Source: Chitinophagales bacterium (lineage in GTDB: Bacteria > Bacteroidota > Bacteroidia > Chitinophagales > UBA2359). Taken from it: 5,105 nt of DNA. This document shows positions 1 to 5,105 of the stretch, in pieces; within the stretch, counting starts at the first letter, position 1, and every line of letters starts with the position of its first letter. The notes under the pieces are model-generated. The model worked only from the letters and a program-made list of their open reading frames with translations. It was not told the DNA's origin and did no database searches. The DNA is taken from positions 1 to 5,105 of the forward strand of contig JAHDDN010000417.1 of the NCBI GenBank assembly GCA_020629335.1, read 5' to 3'. Position numbers and translations under genes: made by a program.

Positions 1-37
1 GCACCTATGTGTGCGCCCTCCGATGAAAAAATTAGAA

Positions 38-170
38 AGGGTCGGGCTGTCCGCTATTATGTGGCTATGTCCCTCCTACTCCACTAAGCTGTACTTGTCT
101 GCTAAAGCCAGCCTGCGTCCAGCTAAGTTCCGTAAGTCGGGCCATTACGCCACATACCGCTACCATCCCT
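38..170. repeat. GC-rich structured intergenic element, probable interspersed repeat
   Basis: This gene-free stretch has no credible coding potential. It is about 52% GC by hand count over 1-180, against under 40% in the adjoining gene. An 8-bp perfect inverted repeat, TATGTGGC at 58-65 and GCCACATA at 149-156, sits inside a shorter AGGG (38-41)/CCCT (167-170) pair. GTCGGGC occurs at 41-47 and 136-142, and CCGCTA at 51-56 and 157-162, so both halves share words as well as pairing. The layout resembles GTCGGGC...CCGCT...ATCCCT repeats that I recall between genes in many Bacteroidota genomes; that resemblance is from memory and unchecked. It may be a mobile palindromic repeat or a structured RNA. 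The exact borders are uncertain, and the element may extend left to the window edge. Confidence 0.4.
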
Positions 171-182
171 AAGCCGATTTTT

Positions 183-220
183 AACGTTTTAACTGAATAA
201 CTTTAAAACGTTTTAACTGA
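183..220. promoter_or_regulatory. Tandem 14-bp direct repeat, possible operator of the ATPase-nuclease operon
   Basis: The 14-mer AACGTTTTAACTGA occurs exactly twice, at 183-196 and 207-220, with a 24-bp period. The second copy overlaps a perfect 14-bp palindrome, TTAAAACGTTTTAA (203-216); the first keeps only the AACGTT core. Two equally spaced, partly palindromic sites some 70-100 bp upstream of the first gene of an operon are what a repressor or activator binding region would look like. No regulator gene is present in the window, and no clear Bacteroidota promoter (TTTG / TAnnTTTG) could be placed beside them. The repeats are directly visible; the regulatory role is inferred. Confidence 0.4.
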
Positions 221-264
221 TATAAAAACTAGCTTACAATTATTTTCTTTAAATTAGTACTCAC

Positions 265-281
265 TTCTGTAATAAACAGAA
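265..281 (+). promoter_or_regulatory. Small hairpin directly before the ATPase start codon
   Basis: TTCTGT (265-270) and ACAGAA (276-281) form a perfect 6-bp stem with a 5-nt AATAA loop, ending five bases before the ATG at 287. There is no Shine-Dalgarno sequence between it and the start. A hairpin here could affect ribosome access or be half of a protein-binding site, but a 6-bp stem can arise by chance in AT-rich DNA. Confidence 0.25.
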
Positions 282-286
282 CCTTT

Positions 287-1627
287 ATGCAAAAGATATT
301 CATCAAAAACTTCGGTCCAATCAAAGACCTAGAACTGGAAGTAAAAAACTTCAACCTACTAATAGGCGAACAAGCCACCGGGAAAAGTACCATTGCGAAG
401 TTGATTTATGCATTCAAATCATTAAAGAATGAATTTCAATTTTATTTGTATAACTATAATATTGGGATCAATAATAATAAATTTGACCAAACAATAATTC
501 TTTATGCTCTTATACTAAAACTTGATAAAGAAATATTTGAAGATGTGAATGACCCTTTTTCTATAGTTTATCAATATGGTCCAAATAAATACTTAACCGC
601 TGTTAAGAATACAGAAAAATTAAGTGCAGGCTTTTCAAGCCTACCATTTAAATCTAATAATAACGAATCAGATTTTAATCATGTGTATCTTGATCTTTGT
701 GAGAGGATTTTTCAATTTAGAGAAAAGTATCTAAAATCAAATTCCTATCTAACAGAAATTGAGAATTTAGATTTTAAAAATAAGATGGAAGCGGAACGGA
801 CCATATTAATCAAGTTAATCAATCAGTTTTTCGAAGACGATAAAGAACTAGTTTATATACCTGCAGGAAGAACAACCTACTCTATCCTCTCTGATCAACT
901 TGTAAAATTAGATACTAATAATTTAGATTTTATCACTAAAGATTTTTTTTACCGTATAAATCGAACTAAAGGAAGTTTTTCTAAACCATTACATGATATT
1001 TATAAGGATCTTCAAAATTTTGACGTTCCTCAAAATCTTGAACTTCCTTCAAAAGAAGCTTTTGATTTAGCTTCAAAATACATAAACAGTATCCTTAAAG
1101 GAAGTTATCTTTTTGATGGTTCAGATGGTTATATTTCTATAGAAAACAATAAGACTATTAGACTAAAAAACGCCTCATCTGGGCAACAAGAGTCTATCTG
1201 GATATTATTGTTTATTTTTACAATATTAATGCGAAAAGATAAAGTATTCTTAATCATCGAAGAACCCGAAGCCCATTTATACCCTGTGGCACAGAAGCAA
1301 ATGGTGGAACTAATCACCTTATTAATTAATCAAAATGAGGGTAGCCAAGTGATGATTACGACGCATAGCCCTTATATTTTAGCCGCTTTTAACAACTTGA
1401 TTTATGCAAATCAGGTGGGGGCTGATAAGAGAGAGGAAGTGAGTAAAATCATTGATCCTTTAGTATGGATAGACTTAAATAAGGTGACAGCTAATGAAGT
1501 GGCAAAAGGGAAATTAGTTGACTTAGTGGATGAGGAACAGCAAATTATCAAAGTGGAGGAAATTGACCGAGTTTCTACCGAACTAAATGCGGAGTTTGAT
1601 CAAATTTTTAATTTAGAGGAGGTATGA
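287..1627 (+). CDS. AAA/ABC-type ATPase (OLD-like, no TOPRIM), probable defence ATPase
   Basis: This is a cytoplasmic P-loop ATPase of the SMC/OLD/AAA_21 type, 446 aa. The protein opens with a strand typical of the family, KIFIKNFGPIKDLELEV. It has Walker A GEQATGKS (27-34), a YIPAGR motif (190-195) found in related ATPases, an ABC-type signature SSGQQE (297-302), Walker B with catalytic glutamates LIIEEPEAHLYP (322-333) and the switch histidine in THSPY (359-363). Residues 45-295 form a diverged, asparagine- and lysine-rich insert or lid. The tail after 400 is acidic and helical, without a TOPRIM nuclease domain, unlike true OLD proteins. The start is secure because the conserved first strand begins at residue 2. 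The gene overlaps the next by 4 bp (ATGA), so the two are co-translated. Such ATPases dimerise on ATP and control a partner effector in Septu, PARIS and similar systems; by analogy this one may control the downstream nuclease-like protein. The ATPase fold is nearly certain, the defence role inferred. The gene's GC content is mosaic. Confidence 0.9.
   Translation: MQKIFIKNFGPIKDLELEVKNFNLLIGEQATGKSTIAKLIYAFKSLKNEFQFYLYNYNIGINNNKFDQTIILYALILKLDKEIFEDVNDPFSIVYQYGPNKYLTAVKNTEKLSAGFSSLPFKSNNNESDFNHVYLDLCERIFQFREKYLKSNSYLTEIENLDFKNKMEAERTILIKLINQFFEDDKELVYIPAGRTTYSILSDQLVKLDTNNLDFITKDFFYRINRTKGSFSKPLHDIYKDLQNFDVPQNLELPSKEAFDLASKYINSILKGSYLFDGSDGYISIENNKTIRLKNASSGQQESIWILLFIFTILMRKDKVFLIIEEPEAHLYPVAQKQMVELITLLINQNEGSQVMITTHSPYILAAFNNLIYANQVGADKREEVSKIIDPLVWIDLNKVTANEVAKGKLVDLVDEEQQIIKVEEIDRVSTELNAEFDQIFNLEEV
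1616..1623 (+). promoter_or_regulatory. Strong Shine-Dalgarno for the nuclease-like gene
   Basis: GAGGAGGT lies inside the last codons of the ATPase gene and is a near-perfect anti-16S complement, unusual in a window whose other starts lack one. It abuts the ATG at 1624, too close for normal initiation, but its GGAGG core ends 10 bases before the in-frame ATG at 1633. It therefore favours Met4 as the real start, or a re-initiation arrangement at the ATGA overlap. Confidence 0.55.
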
Positions 1628-2154
1628 GTAAAATGAAAAATCAAGATGAAGAGAATGATACAACTTGTGATGTATTTCAAAAGAAATATCCAGGTTATGT
1701 CGAATGTTACAAACACAGTAGAGTAACTGGAGGAGAAGAAAAAAGTAAGTTTACTCTCATTAATAATAACAGAAAAAAAATCTGTGTAGCTCAAATAGAC
1801 AAAGGGGTATTACCAGAAAAAGAAGGGGAAAGAGTGTGTGATGATCTTATGATTGTATGTGAAAAGGAAAAAGAAATCGCCTATTTTATTGAATATAAAG
1901 GGAAGGATGCTTTGCAAGATGCTTTTGAACAAATTTATGATACTCTTAATCGCCTCAAAGATGACATTAGGCTTTTTAAACAAGTAAATGGCAGAATAGT
2001 ACTAACAAGATTAAGAGCGCCTAATATTAAAACCAGCCAGTATAAACAACTTGCAACAAAATTAAAACAAATTGCTAAGGCTAAAGGAGATAATAGGAAA
2101 ATTGAAGATATACTCAAATATGGAAAAACACCGATGGAAGAAACAATAGCTTAA
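1624..2154 (+). CDS. Small PD-(D/E)xK-like putative nuclease, partner of the ATPase
   Basis: I do not recognise a named family for this 176-aa soluble protein, but it carries a likely PD-(D/E)xK nuclease signature. Residues CDDLMIVC (72-79) hold the candidate metal-binding Asp74 on a strand. After a short charged turn the next strand, YFIEYKGKD (87-95), supplies the Glu90-x-Lys92 pair. A helix with Gln103 (FEQI) follows, as in many members of the fold, and then a basic second half (about 108-166) with repeated lysines suited to nucleic-acid binding. Five cysteines (15, 28, 54, 72, 79) lie in the N-terminal half. There is no signal peptide or membrane segment. The start overlaps the ATPase stop by 4 bp; Met4 at 1633 is a good alternative, placing the Shine-Dalgarno at normal spacing. 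Tight coupling to an OLD-like ATPase suggests the effector of a two-gene defence system. Alternatives are a Holliday-resolvase-like housekeeping enzyme or an inactive sensor; the nuclease call rests on motif reading only. Confidence 0.75.
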   Translation: MSKMKNQDEENDTTCDVFQKKYPGYVECYKHSRVTGGEEKSKFTLINNNRKKICVAQIDKGVLPEKEGERVCDDLMIVCEKEKEIAYFIEYKGKDALQDAFEQIYDTLNRLKDDIRLFKQVNGRIVLTRLRAPNIKTSQYKQLATKLKQIAKAKGDNRKIEDILKYGKTPMEETIA

Positions 2155-2185
2155 AAGAGTGTTCAATAGATTTATTTGTGACTTT

Positions 2186-2210
2186 GGCGCAAGTCTTTTT
2201 GACTTGTGCC
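2186..2210 (+). repeat. T5-loop hairpin repeat, copy 1
   Basis: GGCGCAAGTC (2186-2195) pairs with GACTTGTGCC (2201-2210) around a TTTTT loop, giving a 10-bp stem with one G-T wobble. No T-tract follows the stem, so it is not a classical intrinsic terminator, although it is the first strong structure after the nuclease-like gene. A 9-bp direct repeat, ATTTGTGAC, lies just upstream (2174-2182) and again downstream (2225-2233). Confidence 0.65.
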
Positions 2211-2264
2211 ATTCGAAGCAAAGAATTTGTGACATAAACTTTTTGATTGATGCTCAAAACTACG

Positions 2265-2283
2265 GTAAGTCTTTTTGACTTAC
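2265..2283 (+). repeat. T5-loop hairpin repeat, copy 2 (short)
   Basis: GTAAGTC (2265-2271) pairs perfectly with GACTTAC (2277-2283) around the same TTTTT loop. The apical AAGTC/GACTT portion and loop match copy 1; the basal part of the stem differs and is shorter. It lies between copies 1 and 3. Confidence 0.6.
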
Positions 2284-2334
2284 ACGACCGATACACTTAC
2301 CATTGGCAAGTAAAAATCAAGGCAAGACTCAGCA

Positions 2335-2359
2335 GGCACAAGTGAAAAACACTTGCGCT
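2335..2359 (-). repeat. T5-loop hairpin repeat, copy 3 (inverted)
   Basis: Read on the minus strand, AGCGCAAGTG and CACTTGTGCC flank a TTTTT loop, with nine of ten pairs formed including one G-T wobble at the same place as in copy 1. The minus-strand sequence matches copy 1 at 22 of 25 positions. Two of the three differences exchange the loop-closing C-G pair for G-C, so pairing is kept. Copies 1 and 3 bound a 174-bp segment as terminal inverted repeats would. Confidence 0.6.
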
Positions 2360-2390
2360 ATAAGATTATAATTCAACTGAATTATTTTGA

Positions 2391-2422
2391 TTTGTTATAC
2401 TGACAAATTTTGCTGAATTTTG
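2391..2422 (+). promoter_or_regulatory. Candidate Bacteroidota-type promoter for mazG-plug
   Basis: TTTG at 2391-2394 and GAATTTTG at 2415-2422 are separated by 20 bp. This matches the Bacteroidota primary-sigma pattern (TTTG near -33, TAnnTTTG near -7) except for the first base of the -7 box. It would start transcription about 60 bp before the chosen mazG start. Such short motifs are frequent in AT-rich DNA, so this is tentative. Confidence 0.3.
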
Positions 2423-2448
2423 ATGCTTGGGTTGAAGGAGTATACAAA

Positions 2449-2480
2449 TACTCATGACCCAATACTCAGTACCCAATACC
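2449..2480. repeat. 7-bp tandem repeats upstream of mazG
   Basis: About four and a half heptamers stand in a row: TACTCAT, GACCCAA, TACTCAG, TACCCAA, TACC. They also read as a 14-bp unit repeated almost exactly. A short perfect hairpin, GAGTAT (2438-2443) with ATACTC (2448-2453), leads into them. The upstream in-frame ATG at 2454 lies in the array, so the residues it would add (MTQYSVPNT...) are repeat translation rather than conserved MazG sequence. Similar TACTCA/TACCCA arrays occur between genes in other Bacteroidota, from memory. Confidence 0.55.
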
Positions 2481-2492
2481 AAAAGAAAAATC

Positions 2493-3287
2493 ATGTCAAA
2501 TAGACCGAAGAATATTGAAGAGAAGCTGAAAGCTTTTGAGCGTATACTAGTGATCATGGATGAATTGCGTGCGCAATGCCCATGGGATAAGAAGCAAACG
2601 ATGGATTCCTTGCGAGTGCTGACGATAGAAGAAACTTATGAGCTAGCAGATGCGATTACGGAGCAAGATATGAAGGGGGTGAAAGAGGAATTGGGGGATA
2701 TTTTCTTACACTTGATTTTTTATGCAAAAATTGGGGAGGAGAAAGATGATTTTGATATTGCGGGGGTGATTAATGATTTGGCAGAGAAGATGATTCGTAG
2801 ACATCCGCATATTTATGGAGATGTGAAGGTGGATAATGAGGAAGATGTCATGGTCAATTGGGAGGCCATCAAACTCAAAGAAAAGGGTAAAAAATCGGCT
2901 TTGGAAGGTGTGCCTCGATCATTGCCTGCTATGGCAAAGGCCCTCCGCATACAGCAAAAAGCGAAGAAAATTGGCTTTGAATGGGAGAATAAGGAGCAGG
3001 TTTGGGATAAGGTATTGGAAGAGATAGATGAATTGAAAGAAGCGGTTGATAATGAGGATCAAGAAGAGACTACTAAGGAATTTGGAGATGTGCTTTTCGC
3101 TTTGGCTAATTATGCTCGATTTATTGATGTAGACCCTGAAGGAGCTTTGGCAAAGACGAATAGTAAGTTTATTAGGCGTTTTCAGAAGATGGAGGAAATG
3201 GCAGCTGCTAAAGGAGAATCCTTGATTGATATGGGACTTTGGGAAATGGACGCCTTATGGAATGAAACGAAGAAAGAGATTCGATGA
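2493..3287 (+). CDS. mazG: Nucleoside triphosphate pyrophosphohydrolase MazG
   Basis: A cytoplasmic all-alpha NTP pyrophosphohydrolase that hydrolyses (d)NTPs to the monophosphate and pyrophosphate. It is thought to clear abnormal nucleotides and, in E. coli, to lower ppGpp during starvation. From the start at 2493 it has 264 aa, close to the 263 aa of E. coli MazG. It has the tandem two-domain form: CPWD at 29-32, the Mg-binding EExxE (46-50) and EELGD (65-69) in the first domain, RRHPHIYGD (102-110), then a second set with EEIDELKEAV (176-185) and KEFGDVLFALANYARF (195-210). The in-frame ATG at 2454 was rejected because it lies in a 7-bp repeat array and adds 13 residues unlike the family. 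No strong Shine-Dalgarno is seen. It overlaps the plug gene by 4 bp (ATGA), so the two are translationally coupled, although their functions are not obviously linked. GC is higher than in the upstream cassette, consistent with a core gene. Confidence 0.95.
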   Translation: MSNRPKNIEEKLKAFERILVIMDELRAQCPWDKKQTMDSLRVLTIEETYELADAITEQDMKGVKEELGDIFLHLIFYAKIGEEKDDFDIAGVINDLAEKMIRRHPHIYGDVKVDNEEDVMVNWEAIKLKEKGKKSALEGVPRSLPAMAKALRIQQKAKKIGFEWENKEQVWDKVLEEIDELKEAVDNEDQEETTKEFGDVLFALANYARFIDVDPEGALAKTNSKFIRRFQKMEEMAAAKGESLIDMGLWEMDALWNETKKEIR

Positions 3288-4573
3288 TCAGGTGGGGCAT
3301 TATTATATACTGTTGCTTTGCTTGGGTTTTTCTTAGTTTGGAATTGAATGCTCAAACGGATGATTATGTGGTGGATGACCCCATGCTATTTGAGGATTAT
3401 ATCTATCATCCGAATATTAAGACGGTATTGCTTCACCAATTGGGGGATGCACTCTCCTACCCTATTATTGAACTACAATCTGGTCAACAATTAAAACTCA
3501 CCTTTGATGATCTTTCGCCTGAAGGATCGGATTATCGATATACTTTTATTCATTGTACACATGATTGGCAGGAATCTGATATTGACGCCTTTGATTATAT
3601 AGAAGGCTTCACGGAAGGCGACCTATGGCAATATGATTATTCCTTTAATACTGATCAAGATTATACACATTATGAGTTATTAATGCCAAATGAACATCTT
3701 CAATTTAAAATTTCTGGTAATTACTTACTGAAGGTTTATCGGGTGGGAGAAGAAGATCGACCTGCCTTTACTCGCCGCTTAATGGTCTATGAAAAAAAGA
3801 CTGAAATTCTGCCTAAGCTCTATAATGCTATTACTCAAAATCTATTCTTAACTCACCAAAGATTAGAATTTCAATTGGGTTTCGGACGGCTACCTACCGT
3901 TAATCCTTATTCTGATATTAAAATCACTGTCTTGCAGAATGGGCGATGGGATAATGCTTTGCAAAAGATCCCGCCTACTACAGTATTAGGCAAAACGGCT
4001 TATTATCGCCATACAGATCTAACGATGTTTAGGGGAAATCAGGAATTTCGTTATTTTGATATTAAAAGCTTGGCCTTACTTTCGGATAGGGTAAAAAATA
4101 TCACTAAAGACAAACATATTTCTTTGCGAACAGACCAGATAAGAGAGAACAAAGATTATAGACGCTTATACGACATAAATGGAAAATATGTCATAGGAAT
4201 TTTTGAATCTAAAATGGATGAAATAGATTCGGACTATGTTTGGGTTCATTTTTCACTCGAAGCAGCACAACCTATTGAAAATGGCAACGTATACATATTA
4301 GGCGCATTGACAGATTGGCGCGCTCAAAGAGAGGCGCAAATGACTTATAATTATGATCGTGCTGCTTATGAGGGAAAACTTTTTCTCAAACAAGGTTACT
4401 ATAACTATATGTATGCAGTCAAAAGAGACGGCGAAGTTAAAACGGATGAAAGTATTTTAGAAGGAAGTTATTATTTGGCAGAAAATGATTATCTTATCCT
4501 CGTTTATTTTCGGCCGTTCAATGAATTGTATGACAATTTAGTTGGAGCCGTCTTATTCAATACTTTAAAATAA
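3284..4573 (+). CDS. Type IX secretion system plug protein (DUF5103 family)
   Basis: This 429-aa exported protein matches the Bacteroidota family DUF5103, identified as the periplasmic Plug of the type IX translocon. In Flavobacterium johnsoniae, Plug closes the periplasmic side of the SprA pore when PorV is absent. The N-terminus is a signal peptide: arginine at 3, a hydrophobic core at about 5-18 and probable cleavage near LNAQ-T (21-25). Family landmarks follow: DYIYHPNIKTVLLHQ (38-52), LTFDDL (72-77), HCTHDW (90-95), a THYELLMPNE stretch (about 128-137) and SGNYLLKVYR (144-153). The C-terminal part is a beta-rich region with YILGALTDWR, like an immunoglobulin or CBM48-type module, ending in the conserved LAENDYLILVYFRPFNELYDNLVG. 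The start at 3284 is the one that supplies the signal peptide. It overlaps mazG by 4 bp. The stop codon is followed after one base by a long palindrome. No other secretion genes are in the window. Confidence 0.9.
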   Translation: MIRWGIIIYCCFAWVFLSLELNAQTDDYVVDDPMLFEDYIYHPNIKTVLLHQLGDALSYPIIELQSGQQLKLTFDDLSPEGSDYRYTFIHCTHDWQESDIDAFDYIEGFTEGDLWQYDYSFNTDQDYTHYELLMPNEHLQFKISGNYLLKVYRVGEEDRPAFTRRLMVYEKKTEILPKLYNAITQNLFLTHQRLEFQLGFGRLPTVNPYSDIKITVLQNGRWDNALQKIPPTTVLGKTAYYRHTDLTMFRGNQEFRYFDIKSLALLSDRVKNITKDKHISLRTDQIRENKDYRRLYDINGKYVIGIFESKMDEIDSDYVWVHFSLEAAQPIENGNVYILGALTDWRAQREAQMTYNYDRAAYEGKLFLKQGYYNYMYAVKRDGEVKTDESILEGSYYLAENDYLILVYFRPFNELYDNLVGAVLFNTLK

Positions 4574-4574
4574 G

Positions 4575-4752
4575 GTAACTTAAGTAGCTAAAGTTAATTA
4601 TTTCGGCAGTTCTGATGGCCTCTTTTTAGCTTATCCTGCGTTGCTTTTCTTAGCAATAGCCCTGCTATTACTGGCGAAAACCGCCTTGGCTAAGCTAAAA
4701 ATAAGCTCATCAAGAATGCACGAATAATTACCTTCAACTACTTAACAGTTAC
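4575..4752. repeat. 178-bp imperfect palindrome (MITE-like or long hairpin repeat)
   Basis: The whole interval can fold back on itself. GTAACT (4575-4580) pairs with AGTTAC (4747-4752), CTTTTTAGCTTA and its complement pair half way along, and AATAGC (4655-4660) pairs with GCTATT (4664-4669) around a 3-nt CCT loop. By eye, arms of about 86-89 bases match at roughly 70% with a few short gaps. It begins one base after the plug stop codon, so it could end that transcript, but it is far longer than an intrinsic terminator. No open reading frame lies inside. No clear target-site duplication is visible at the ends. The size and shape fit a non-autonomous mobile palindrome; copy number cannot be judged here. 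Confidence 0.7.
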
Positions 4753-4804
4753 ATCAAAGAGTGCCTAGTGAGCAATTACTGCTGGTACTTTATAAATACG
4801 ATCT

Positions 4805-5105
4805 ATGATGATGAATCTAACAGAATTAATCAAACGAACGGGGGCTAAATTTTCGAGCGGAAAATTCTTATTAGCAGAACCCTATATGCAGGATAAAAAC
4901 TTTAAACGTTCTGTCGTTTTTTTATGTGAGCACAGGGAAGAAGGATCTCTTGGTTTTATTATTAATAAACCGATGCAGCTTAACTTAAGCGATGTATTAT
5001 TTGATTTATTTGATTTTGATGCTCCGCTTTATTATGGCGGACCTGTAGAGCCTGATACTTTACATTTTCTTCATCAATTAGGAGATAAAATAGATGGAAG
5101 TGAAA
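4805..5105 (+). CDS. YqgE/AlgH family protein (UPF0301), 3' end cut by window
   Basis: The N-terminal 100 residues of a YqgE/AlgH (DUF179, UPF0301) protein, usually about 180-200 aa, run off the right edge. Recognisable motifs in order are SGKFLLAEPYMQD near the start, FKRSVVFLCEH, the GSLGFIINKP core, YYGGPVEPDTLHFLH and a GDKIDGS turn at the cut. The family is cytoplasmic and widespread. It was once proposed to act as a transcription regulator (AlgH) of alginate genes, but its molecular function is unsettled. Three consecutive in-frame ATG codons (4805, 4808, 4811) are possible starts, an in-frame stop lies just upstream at 4793-4795, and there is no Shine-Dalgarno to choose between them. 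It is separated from the plug gene by the long palindrome and about 50 further bases, so it probably has its own promoter. Confidence 0.93.
   Translation, partial: MMMNLTELIKRTGAKFSSGKFLLAEPYMQDKNFKRSVVFLCEHREEGSLGFIINKPMQLNLSDVLFDLFDFDAPLYYGGPVEPDTLHFLHQLGDKIDGSE

Noticed and set aside
2..170. An open frame of 56 codons on the plus strand (ATG possible at 23)
   Set aside because: It coincides with the GC-rich repeat-like element, its translation is low-complexity and resembles no family, and the inverted and direct repeats explain the sequence better.
2186..2210. Hairpin copy 1 as an intrinsic terminator of the ATPase-nuclease operon
   Set aside because: The T-run is in the loop and no T-tract follows the stem, so it lacks the standard terminator form, although it may still affect the mRNA end.
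132..2271. GTAAGTC shared by the left element (132-138) and hairpin copy 2 (2265-2271) as a possible attachment-site pair
   Set aside because: Only seven bases are shared and no integrase gene or tRNA end is present, so the match is within chance.
2155..2492. CRISPR-like array or retron RNA in the hairpin region
   Set aside because: The repeats are not evenly spaced with unique spacers, and there is no reverse transcriptase or cas gene in the window.
1129..2557. Several 60-64 codon open frames on the minus strand
   Set aside because: Most lie opposite well-supported genes, and the rest cover hairpin or heptamer repeats between genes; none has a recognisable domain or start signal.
2836..3027. 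A 63-codon plus-strand frame inside mazG
   Set aside because: It is an arginine- and lysine-rich shadow in another frame of a clearly conserved MazG coding sequence.

Overview
The window looks like a piece of a Bacteroidota chromosome, most probably from the Saprospiria or a nearby class. The best evidence is the gene for a DUF5103-type 'plug' protein of the type IX secretion system, a system restricted to that phylum. Most starts also lack a Shine-Dalgarno sequence, coding DNA is AT-rich, and intergenic space is full of hairpin repeats, all common in this group. The genus cannot be named from the sequence alone.

Layout: positions 1-180 are gene-free and about 52% GC by hand count, much richer than what follows, and resemble an interspersed structured repeat. 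Positions 181-286 are an AT-rich leader with two copies of a 14-bp direct repeat and a small hairpin just before the first gene. Positions 287-2154 hold a tightly coupled two-gene cassette: an ABC/OLD-type AAA ATPase (446 aa) overlapping by 4 bp a 176-aa protein with a PD-(D/E)xK-like nuclease signature. This is the most interesting part: it has the architecture of an ATPase-nuclease anti-phage defence pair, but I do not recognise it as a named system. Positions 2155-2492 contain no gene but hold three related T5-loop hairpins, a weak candidate promoter and a run of 7-bp repeats. Positions 2493-4573 are a second overlapping pair, mazG (nucleotide pyrophosphohydrolase) and the type IX secretion plug gene. 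Positions 4575-4752, immediately after the plug stop codon, form a 178-bp imperfect palindrome. A YqgE/AlgH family gene starts at about 4805 and runs off the right edge.

mazG, plug and yqgE look like ordinary core genes. The ATPase-nuclease cassette lies between repeat-rich intergenic regions and has a mosaic base composition, with a very AT-rich middle of the ATPase gene between flanks of near 39% GC. This suggests an accessory cassette exchanged by recombination. Its two products probably act together, with ATP-driven sensing gating the nuclease, but that role is inferred.
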